This document shows, piece by piece, positions 26,455 through 34,167 of a stretch of DNA of 50,217 bases. Source of the DNA: Prevotella sp. (GTDB lineage: Bacteria; Bacteroidota; Bacteroidia; Bacteroidales; Bacteroidaceae); assembly GCA_017554105.1 (NCBI GenBank), contig JAFZIY010000002.1, positions 1-50,217 on the forward strand, given 5' to 3'. How positions within the stretch are numbered: the first letter of the stretch is position 1; the number at the start of each line of letters is the position of its first letter. A program made the translations under genes and the position numbers. The notes beneath the pieces were generated by a model. That model saw nothing but the letters and a program-made list of their open reading frames with translations, was not told the DNA's origin and searched no databases.

Positions 26455-29016
26455 ATGAGACGATGTTATACTCTTTTATTATGTCTTGTTTTGTTTGTGG
26501 CGGCAAAGTCACAAACACTTACCGTTAATGCACCGTCACATGTGACAACAGGCGAAAACTTCCGTTTGACATATACAACAAATACTCAAAATGTTGGCGA
26601 CTTAAGTATAGGCAATCTTCCAGAAGGATTAGAGCTTATAGCAGGACCATATAGGTCTTCACAGTCAAGTTTCCAAATGATAAACGGTCACACGAGCAGT
26701 AGCAGTTCTGTCACATTCACATATATTGTGAGTGCAAATAAAGCCGGTAGTTATACTATTCCTGCTGCTCATCTGGAAACAGGAGGAAAGACCGTTAGTT
26801 CTTCTGCGGCAAAACTGGTAGTATCTGGAACTGCTGCTAATACCGGTGGAGCTCCTCGCATGCATGAGGACAGCGAACCATCAAGAGGTGTAAGGAGTGC
26901 TGGAACGCCAATTACTGGTAGCGACTTGTTCATCAAGGTAAGCGCAAACAAGACCAATGTCTATGAACAGGAACCGGTTTTGCTCACATACAAGGTATAC
27001 ACTTTAGTGGAACTTACCCAACTTGAGGGAAAGATGCCAGACCTTACGGGCTTCCATACACAAGAGGTAAAACTGCCTCAACAAAAGTCTTTCCATATAG
27101 AGAACGTTAATGGAAGGAACTATCGTTGTGTTACTTGGAGTCAGTATGTAATGTATCCTCAAATGACGGGTAAACTTGAGATTCCAAGTATCACCTTCAA
27201 TGGTACCGTAGTTCAGCAAAACCGTAATGTCGATCCTTTTGAGGCATTTCTGAATGGCGGCTCTGGCTATGTTGAGGTTAAGCGAAGTATCAATGCCCCT
27301 GGACTTACAATTAATGTTGCACCATTGCCATCAAAACCTGAGAACTTCTCTGGAGGAGTGGGTAACTTCAATATTACTGCCCAGTTGGACAATAATGAGA
27401 TTAAGGCAGGAACACCTTTGGCATTGCGTGTAATTGTTGGCGGTAATGGTAATTTGAAGCTTATAAAGCAACCGACCGTTGATTTCCCCAAGGATTTTGA
27501 CAAGTATGATCCTAAGGTGACTGACAAAACATCCCTCACAAGCAATGGTCTTGAGGGCAATATGATTTATGATTTCCTCGCTGTTCCTCGTAATCAGGGA
27601 AAATATACGATACCGGCCGTAGAGTTCACATATTTTGATACTGCATCGAAATCGTACAAGACAATAAAGACAAAACCGTTCGACATAACTGTGGAGAAAG
27701 GTGACGGTAATGTTGAATCAGAGGATTTCATGGACATAAAGAATCAGGACATACATCAAATCAAGACAGGTGACACAAAGGTTGTTGCCCCTGATGCATT
27801 CTTCTTCGGTTCTCTTAAATACCTGCTCATTATAGGCTTTATTCTTCTTTTATTCCTGATACTGTTCCTCATGTTCAGGAAAAGAGCAATAGATAATGCA
27901 AATGTCGTTATGATGAAAGGCAAGAAAGCCAATAAGGTCGCAACAAAGAGACTGCAGGTTGCCAAGTCTTTGATGCTCAATAACCGTTCTTCAGAGTTCT
28001 ACGATGAAGTCTTGAAGGCATTATGGGGATATGTTGGCGACAAGTTCAATATTCCTGTTGAGCATCTTTCGCGTGAGAATATCAATGAACTCCTCACGGA
28101 GAAGGGTGTCCAGGAATCGACTATCAAGCAGTTTGTGGGTGCTATTGACGAATGTGAGTATGAGAGATATGCACCAGGTGATACTAAAGGTAATATGACT
28201 AAGACATTTGAGTCTGCTATGACAGCCATCATGAATATCGAGGAAACAGTAAAGAAGACGAAGAAGACAGCAACTCCTGTAGTCTTGTTGATACTCTTGC
28301 TAATGCCCGCTTCCATGTATGCTCAACAATCATTGAAGGTAAGTGGTGACGAGGCTTATAGCAAAGGAAACTACCAGCAGGCAATAAGCATATACGAACA
28401 ACTGCTTAAGAAAGGTGTGAGTGCTGAGGTGTACTATAATCTTGGAAATGCATACTATCGTTCAGAGAATATCACTAAGGCAATAATCAATTACGAACGA
28501 GCTTTGCTTTTGTCACCTGGTGACAAGGACATTCGTTTCAATCTGCAACTGGCGCGTTCAAAGACGATAGACAAGATAACCCCGGAAAGCGAAATGTTTT
28601 TTGTCACATGGTATCGTTCGCTGGTAAATTTGACGAGCGTAGACGGTTGGGCTTACATAGCACTTGTTAGTCTTTTAATAGCCTTGTGCTTGGCTCTTCT
28701 TTATCTGTTCTCATCAAAGGTATGGCTTAGGAAGATTGGCTTCTTCGGAGGTATCGTGATGATTATCTTGTTTATTGTTTCAAATGTGTTTGCCTATCAT
28801 CAGCGTAGGATGCTTGACAACCGCACGGGTGCAGTTGTGATAACACCTTCTGCAAACGTCAAGACCACACCGGAATCGAACGCCAAGGATGCATTCCTTC
28901 TCCATGAGGGTACCAAGGTGGAGATAATTGACGATTCAATGAACGACTGGAAGTGCATACATCTTGCTAATGGCAAGGAGGGTTGGATTTCCACTAAGAT
29001 GCTTGAAAGAATCTAA
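26455..29016 (+). CDS. batD: BatD-BatE fusion protein (aerotolerance)
   Basis: An 853-residue membrane protein. A signal peptide (1-19) precedes a tandem beta-sandwich BatD region (about 20-440), a membrane helix near 457-475 and a cytoplasmic segment resembling that of the gene at 22598. Then comes a second signal-peptide-like helix (about 607-624, ending SMYAQQ), TPR units (about 630-700), two membrane helices (about 730-752 and 761-782) and a C-terminal SH3-like domain (about 800-853). The part after residue 605 matches BatE, which is a separate gene in Bacteroides. The reading frame is continuous, so this is either a true fusion or a precursor cut after SMYA. It closes the bat cluster. 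Confidence 0.87.
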   Translation: MRRCYTLLLCLVLFVAAKSQTLTVNAPSHVTTGENFRLTYTTNTQNVGDLSIGNLPEGLELIAGPYRSSQSSFQMINGHTSSSSSVTFTYIVSANKAGSYTIPAAHLETGGKTVSSSAAKLVVSGTAANTGGAPRMHEDSEPSRGVRSAGTPITGSDLFIKVSANKTNVYEQEPVLLTYKVYTLVELTQLEGKMPDLTGFHTQEVKLPQQKSFHIENVNGRNYRCVTWSQYVMYPQMTGKLEIPSITFNGTVVQQNRNVDPFEAFLNGGSGYVEVKRSINAPGLTINVAPLPSKPENFSGGVGNFNITAQLDNNEIKAGTPLALRVIVGGNGNLKLIKQPTVDFPKDFDKYDPKVTDKTSLTSNGLEGNMIYDFLAVPRNQGKYTIPAVEFTYFDTASKSYKTIKTKPFDITVEKGDGNVESEDFMDIKNQDIHQIKTGDTKVVAPDAFFFGSLKYLLIIGFILLLFLILFLMFRKRAIDNANVVMMKGKKANKVATKRLQVAKSLMLNNRSSEFYDEVLKALWGYVGDKFNIPVEHLSRENINELLTEKGVQESTIKQFVGAIDECEYERYAPGDTKGNMTKTFESAMTAIMNIEETVKKTKKTATPVVLLILLLMPASMYAQQSLKVSGDEAYSKGNYQQAISIYEQLLKKGVSAEVYYNLGNAYYRSENITKAIINYERALLLSPGDKDIRFNLQLARSKTIDKITPESEMFFVTWYRSLVNLTSVDGWAYIALVSLLIALCLALLYLFSSKVWLRKIGFFGGIVMIILFIVSNVFAYHQRRMLDNRTGAVVITPSANVKTTPESNAKDAFLLHEGTKVEIIDDSMNDWKCIHLANGKEGWISTKMLERI

Positions 29017-29021
29017 GACGG

Positions 29022-29711
29022 ATGGAAGAATTAATAAATATCGATCAGTTTGTATTATCGTTGTTCAACGGAAGCAGTTCGCTTTATGTTGACACGTTAA
29101 TGACGGTGCTCACCAATGCTTTCACATGGGTGCCGTTATACCTGATGCTGATATTTGTTATTATTAAGAATAACGAGACAATGCCACAGATACTGCTTGC
29201 CATTGGCTGTGGTATCCTATGTGTATTGCTGACTGATTTGATAGCAGACATAATCGTCAAACCATATGTTGAGCGCTGGAGACCTACCCAAGACCCATTC
29301 ATTAAATATACAATTGACGTGGTGAATGGCATGAGGGAAACCAAATACGGCTTTTTCTCTGCCCATGCAGCCAATACTATGGGAATAGCAGTTTTTGTCT
29401 CCCTGCTTGTTAGAAGCAAGATAATGACTTGGTTTATGATACTCTGGTCTTTGTTAAACTGCTACACCCGCTTATATCTTGGCGTTCATTATCCTGGTGA
29501 TATTCTGGTGGGATTGCTTTGTGGCGCATTGGTTGGAATCCTTGTGTATTTTATTTATTACAGAATCTATAACAAGATCTCACCAAGTCTCAATTATATA
29601 TCGACACAATACACCTCAACGGGATATAGTTATAACGACATACATCTTGTTTTCAATATAGTTATGTACACATTGGTCGTCGCATCTATTATGGCGGTCT
29701 TTGTGATATAA
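29022..29711 (+). CDS. PAP2-family membrane phosphatase
   Basis: A 229-residue protein with about six hydrophobic helices. The phosphatase motifs are KPYVERWRP, SAHAAN (for PSGH) and TRLYLGVHYPGD. The family removes phosphate from lipid pyrophosphates such as undecaprenyl-PP or lipid A; the substrate cannot be told here. It lies 5 bp after batD-batE and 7 bp before the queA-family gene, so it is probably co-transcribed with both. Confidence 0.92.
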   Translation: MEELINIDQFVLSLFNGSSSLYVDTLMTVLTNAFTWVPLYLMLIFVIIKNNETMPQILLAIGCGILCVLLTDLIADIIVKPYVERWRPTQDPFIKYTIDVVNGMRETKYGFFSAHAANTMGIAVFVSLLVRSKIMTWFMILWSLLNCYTRLYLGVHYPGDILVGLLCGALVGILVYFIYYRIYNKISPSLNYISTQYTSTGYSYNDIHLVFNIVMYTLVVASIMAVFVI

Positions 29712-29718
29712 AGTTTGA

Positions 29719-30966
29719 ATGATGGAAGCGAAAGGAATAAGAATAGAGGACTACAACTACGATTTGCCTGACAATCGAATAGCACAGTTCCCTTTGGTGC
29801 AAAGGGATCATAGTAAGTTGCTTATCGATGATAAGGGCGAAATAGGGGAAGACCTGTTCTTTAATCTGCCAAACCATATACCGAGTGGTTCGCTGATGAT
29901 TTTTAATAACACAAGGGTAATTCAGGCGAGGCTCCATTTCCGAAAGAGTACAGGAGCATTGATTGAAGTATTCTTGCTGGAACCATATATACCTGCTGAC
30001 TATGAGCGCATCTTCCAACAGACAAAGTCGTGCTCATGGTTATGCATGATTGGTAATTTGAAGAAATGGAAGAGTGAGACTCTTGAGCGAGAGATAACCA
30101 TCGGAGACTCAATAGTAACTCTTAAAGCCGAGAAAAGGGAGCATCCTCAGTCGTCTCAATACGAAAATGTATACTTTACATGGAATGACGAGAATCTTTC
30201 TTTTAGTGAACTGCTGGAGGCTTTTGGAGAACTTCCGATTCCTCCTTACCTGAACAGAGAAACGGAAGAAAGCGACAAGACGACTTATCAGACGGTTTAT
30301 AGCAAGATAAAGGGCAGTGTAGCCGCCCCGACTGCAGGTCTTCATTTTAGTGATGATGTGCTTAAGGCATTAGATGAAAAAGGCGTGGAACGTCAGGAAG
30401 TGACACTTCATGTCGGTGCTGGCACCTTCAAGCCAGTCAAATCTGCCGAGATTGGCGACCACGACATGCATACCGAGTACATATGTGTAAAGCGCGAAGT
30501 GCTCGAGAGCATTGTTGCTCATGACTCACAGGTAATTGCCGTAGGAACCACAAGTGTCAGAACGCTGGAGAGCCTTTATTACATAGGTTGCAAAATTGCG
30601 GAAAATCCAGATGTTACGGAAGAGCAATTGCACGTAAACCAATGGGAGCCATACGAGAGAACGTATTCCCTATCACCTCAGGAGGCCATAACGAGTATTA
30701 TCGACTATCTAGACAAAAACGGTCTGACATCATTGCACTCGAGTACGCAGATAATTATTGTCCCAGGATATGAATACAAGTTCGTTAAGCGACTCATAAC
30801 CAACTTCCACCAACCTCAAAGCACCTTGCTCCTGCTAGTTAGTGCTTTCCTTAAAGGTCGTTGGCGCGAAGTATATGATTATGCTATCTCTCACGATTTC
30901 AGATTCCTGAGCTATGGTGACAGCAGTCTCCTCATACCACCTTCAGACGAAACATTAAAAATATAG
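29719..30966 (+). CDS. queA: QueA-family S-adenosylmethionine:tRNA ribosyltransferase-isomerase, long form
   Basis: The family converts preQ1 in tRNA to epoxyqueuosine, using the ribosyl part of SAM. The protein has 415 residues, about 60 more than E. coli QueA. Conserved blocks are present: FNNTRVIQARL, IPPYLNRE, AAPTAGLHF, VTLHVGAGTFKPV, VGTTSVRTLES, TNFHQPQSTLLLLVSAF and FLSYGDSSLL. The extra length is mainly one insert between VGTTSVRTLES and IIIVPGYEYK (about 287-340), containing EQLHVNQWEPYERTYSLS. The long form may be a paralogue with a different substrate. ATG 29722 is an alternative start. Confidence 0.88.
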   Translation: MMEAKGIRIEDYNYDLPDNRIAQFPLVQRDHSKLLIDDKGEIGEDLFFNLPNHIPSGSLMIFNNTRVIQARLHFRKSTGALIEVFLLEPYIPADYERIFQQTKSCSWLCMIGNLKKWKSETLEREITIGDSIVTLKAEKREHPQSSQYENVYFTWNDENLSFSELLEAFGELPIPPYLNRETEESDKTTYQTVYSKIKGSVAAPTAGLHFSDDVLKALDEKGVERQEVTLHVGAGTFKPVKSAEIGDHDMHTEYICVKREVLESIVAHDSQVIAVGTTSVRTLESLYYIGCKIAENPDVTEEQLHVNQWEPYERTYSLSPQEAITSIIDYLDKNGLTSLHSSTQIIIVPGYEYKFVKRLITNFHQPQSTLLLLVSAFLKGRWREVYDYAISHDFRFLSYGDSSLLIPPSDETLKI

Positions 30967-30970
30967 ACCT

Positions 30971-32914
30971 ATGAGATACGGATTTATAAACATCGCCTCT
31001 GCCATACCTTCTGTTAAGGTTGCCGATTGCAGATATAACACAGACGAGATAATAAGACTTATCGACGACGCCGATCAAAAGGGCGCCGAGATAGTTGTTT
31101 TCCCAGAGCTGAGCATTACCTCCTATACCTGTCAGGATCTGTTTCATCAGCAAGTCCTTCTGAAGGAGGCAGAAAATGGGGTAGAGAAGATAATCAGCCA
31201 TAGCCAGACATTAGATATTATAGCTATTGTCGGAGTGCCTGTTGTTGTCGGTTCCTTGTTGCTGAATTGTGCGGCGGTTATTCAACGAGGTGTTCTCCTA
31301 GGACTCATACCAAAGACTTTCCTTCCCAATTATTCTGAGTTTTACGAGAAGAGATGGTTCTCTTCAGCACGAGACATCCCGTATGATATCACTATTGAAT
31401 ATGCCAAGCAGAGCATCCTGATTTCAAAAAGGCCTACATTGTTCCAGACGAGCGAAGGAGCAAAGTTTGGAATAGAGATTTGTGAGGACCTCTGGGCACC
31501 TGTTCCACCGAGCAACACGTTGACTGTTCAGGGTGCTGACATAATCTTCAACCTTTCCGCTTCAGACGAACTGATAGACAAGCATAAATATCTGCTAAAC
31601 CTTATCTCACAACAGAGTGCCAGAAACATGAGTGGATATGTGTATAGTTCGTGTGGTTTTGGCGAGAGTACACAAGATGTGGTCTATGCGGGTAATGCCT
31701 TGGTGTTTGAGAATGGTAAGATGGTTGCGGAGAACAAGCGTTTCTCACTTGAGCCACAACTTGTTGTTGCTCAGATAGATATCGAGCGTTTGCGTTCAGA
31801 GCGTAGGCTCAATAGTACATTTGCTACGGCTGAAGCACTTGCTAAGGACGAGCCTAGCATGATAGAATGTGTTGCACCCGCATACGAAAAGAAGGCATTC
31901 ACGCTAATTAGAGATATCAATCCCACACCTTTCGTTCCGTCATCTGAGATAATGCAAGACAGGTGTGACGAGATATTCAACATCCAAGTGCTGGGATTGG
32001 CCAAGCGTTTGGTGCATACAAGATGCAAGCGTGTGGTGATAGGTATTAGCGGTGGACTCGACAGTACACTTGCTTTGCTGGTATGCGTAAAGACTTTCGA
32101 CAAGCTTGGAATGCCTCGCAAGGACATTCTTGGAGTCACGATGCCAGGATTTGGCACTACCGATAGGACATATAAGAATGCCCTCTCGCTGATGGAGTCA
32201 CTGGGTATTGAGATGAGGGAGATTAGCATTGCTGATGCCGTAAGACAGCATTTCAAGGACATCGGGCATGATATTGACAATCATGATGTCACTTACGAGA
32301 ACTCACAGGCACGCGAGCGCACCCAGATACTCATGGACCTTAGCAACAAGGAAGGTGCGATGGTGGTAGGTACAGGTGACCTTTCGGAATTGGCATTAGG
32401 ATGGGCCACATACAATGGCGACCACATGTCAATGTATGGAGTTAACGCAAGCATCCCCAAGACGCTAATACGTTATCTCGTAAGGAGCGTGGCAGAGAGT
32501 GACGGTATCGACAAGAAATCGCACGACACCTTGCTTGATATTATCGACACACCGATAAGTCCTGAACTCACTCCAGCCGATGAGAAGGGCAACATAAAGC
32601 AGAAGACCGAGGACTTGGTAGGACCTTACGAGTTGCATGATTTCTTCCTTTATTACATGTTGCGTCACGGCTTCTCACCAGAGAAGATTCTTTTCCTGGC
32701 TAAGCATGCGTTCAAGACAGGTACTTCGGAGGAGAAATATGACGAGGAGACAATCAAACGCTGGCTCGGAGTATTCATGCGCAGGTTCTTCTCGCAACAG
32801 TTCAAGCGCTCATGTCTGCCCGACGGTCCCAAGGTGGGTAGCGTAAGCCTGAGTCCAAGAGGTGACTGGCGTATGCCTTCCGATGCTTCTGGAGAATTGT
32901 GGAAACTGGATTAA
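30971..32914 (+). CDS. nadE: Glutamine-dependent NAD+ synthetase
   Basis: Makes NAD+ from deamido-NAD, ATP and glutamine. It has 647 residues and two domains. The N-terminal nitrilase-type glutaminase (about 1-275) has Glu in VVFPELSITSY, Lys in LIPKTFLPNY and Cys in EICEDLW. The C-terminal synthetase (about 340-647) has the ATP-loop SGGLDST near 360-366 and GTGDLSELALGW. It follows the queA-family gene by 4 bp. The length matches other glutamine-dependent enzymes. Confidence 0.97.
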   Translation: MRYGFINIASAIPSVKVADCRYNTDEIIRLIDDADQKGAEIVVFPELSITSYTCQDLFHQQVLLKEAENGVEKIISHSQTLDIIAIVGVPVVVGSLLLNCAAVIQRGVLLGLIPKTFLPNYSEFYEKRWFSSARDIPYDITIEYAKQSILISKRPTLFQTSEGAKFGIEICEDLWAPVPPSNTLTVQGADIIFNLSASDELIDKHKYLLNLISQQSARNMSGYVYSSCGFGESTQDVVYAGNALVFENGKMVAENKRFSLEPQLVVAQIDIERLRSERRLNSTFATAEALAKDEPSMIECVAPAYEKKAFTLIRDINPTPFVPSSEIMQDRCDEIFNIQVLGLAKRLVHTRCKRVVIGISGGLDSTLALLVCVKTFDKLGMPRKDILGVTMPGFGTTDRTYKNALSLMESLGIEMREISIADAVRQHFKDIGHDIDNHDVTYENSQARERTQILMDLSNKEGAMVVGTGDLSELALGWATYNGDHMSMYGVNASIPKTLIRYLVRSVAESDGIDKKSHDTLLDIIDTPISPELTPADEKGNIKQKTEDLVGPYELHDFFLYYMLRHGFSPEKILFLAKHAFKTGTSEEKYDEETIKRWLGVFMRRFFSQQFKRSCLPDGPKVGSVSLSPRGDWRMPSDASGELWKLD

Positions 32915-32944
32915 TATTGTAGAATGCTATAAATTATTCGTTAT

Positions 32945-33838
32945 ATGCGCCATTTCATTAGAATTATATTCCTGCTGGCAATCTCCCTTCAATGTCATTC
33001 TCAGACAATGAGGAAGAATGCTGCATACGAGAGATATATCGCCCAATATGCAGAAATAGCCGTTGAGCAAATGAAACTTCATGGAATACCTGCAAGCATA
33101 ACCCTTGCACAAGGACTCATTGAGAGTGGAGCAGGGCAGAGTGAACTGGCGCGTAAAGGCAACAATCATTTCGGAATAAAGTGTCACGGGTGGCAAGGAC
33201 GGAAGGTATATCATGACGATGACCTTGAAGGTGAATGCTTCCGGGCATATTCCAATGCACGAGAGAGCTATGAGGACCATAGCCAATTCCTTGTGAATGG
33301 GCGCAGATATAGAAGTCTCTTCTCACTATCTACAAAGGACTATAAGGGCTGGGCGCGTGGATTGAAGGCCGCAGGATACGCCACGAATCCTACATATGCC
33401 GACGCTCTTATTAGGATTATCGAGTTGTATGAACTCTACAAGTATGACGATGGCAAACAGGTAAAGCAACATGTAGAGCCTGTTGAGGAAGAGAGATTCG
33501 GTATCTTCGAGCGCAACAATACTCCTTACATCGTGGTAAGGAGAGGTGAGACACTTGCTACAATAAGCGAAATGACTGGCATATCGGTTAGACGACTTGC
33601 TAAATACAATGAGTTGCCTAAGAACGCAACCTTGAAACAGGGTTCTCCTATCTATCTTGAGAAGAAGCCTAAGAAGGCATCGAAGGAGTATAAGGGCAAG
33701 TATCATGTGGTTAAGGCTGGCGAGAGCTTCCACTCTATAGCACAAGACTATGCTATGAGGGTGGAGACTCTATACAAGGTGAACCATCTCTCTTACGACT
33801 ATAGCCTGAAAGAGGGCGACCGTTTGCGCATACGATAG
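32945..33838 (+). CDS. GH73-type N-acetylglucosaminidase with two LysM units
   Basis: A 297-residue exported peptidoglycan hydrolase. The signal peptide ends near residue 19. The glucosaminidase domain (about 25-165) has the family pattern LAQGLIESGAGQSELARKGN, with the likely catalytic Glu in LIESG, and NHFGIKCHGW. LysM-like units lie at about 195-240 (YIVVRRGETLATISEMTG) and 250-297 (YHVVKAGESFHSIAQDYA). It would cut the glycan backbone during wall remodelling. It lies 30 bp after nadE and is followed by a repeat-bearing gap. Confidence 0.93.
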   Translation: MRHFIRIIFLLAISLQCHSQTMRKNAAYERYIAQYAEIAVEQMKLHGIPASITLAQGLIESGAGQSELARKGNNHFGIKCHGWQGRKVYHDDDLEGECFRAYSNARESYEDHSQFLVNGRRYRSLFSLSTKDYKGWARGLKAAGYATNPTYADALIRIIELYELYKYDDGKQVKQHVEPVEEERFGIFERNNTPYIVVRRGETLATISEMTGISVRRLAKYNELPKNATLKQGSPIYLEKKPKKASKEYKGKYHVVKAGESFHSIAQDYAMRVETLYKVNHLSYDYSLKEGDRLRIR

Positions 33839-33865
33839 ACGCGAAAGATATACAAGTGACATTGT

Positions 33866-33940
33866 CAGAGGCCACCTTTTATGATGCAAAAGGGCACCTC
33901 TGACATGCTCAAAAGCCACCTTTGGCATGACGAAAGGATA
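33866..33940. repeat. Imperfect 21-23 bp periodic intergenic repeat array
   Basis: Units start at 33866, 33887, 33910 and 33931, with the common form CAAAGG-CACCTTT-GACATG. Adjacent units are partly complementary and can form hairpins. ACGTGTC follows at 33964-33970, the same heptamer as beside the array at 20396. The 329-bp gap 33839-34167 holds this array, the gyrA promoter and a structured leader; I see no gene in it. Confidence 0.6.
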
Positions 33941-34047
33941 TCAGTTGCGAAAGCATACCATACACGTGTCGTTTTAAGGTCAAAAAACTTGTTGTAACTA
34001 TAGCATGAACGCATTTTTCATATAAACCTAAAATTTCGTCATAAATG

Positions 34048-34079
34048 TTTCTTTATGTCGAAAAAAAATAGTAACTTTG
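34048..34079 (+). promoter_or_regulatory. Promoter of gyrA
   Basis: TAACTTTG at 34072-34079 fits the -7 consensus; TTTC at 34048-34051 is a one-mismatch -33 element 20 bp upstream. The leader of about 85 nt contains small hairpins (GCGTT-AAA-AACGC at 34094-34106; AGAGG/CCTCT at 34109-34130). Confidence 0.6.
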
Positions 34080-34167
34080 CAATGATTTTTGAGGCGTTAA
34101 AAACGCGTAGAGGGCGTTTAAAGGGCCTCTAATGGCATTTTAAAGGAAATTAACAATATAAAATAAG

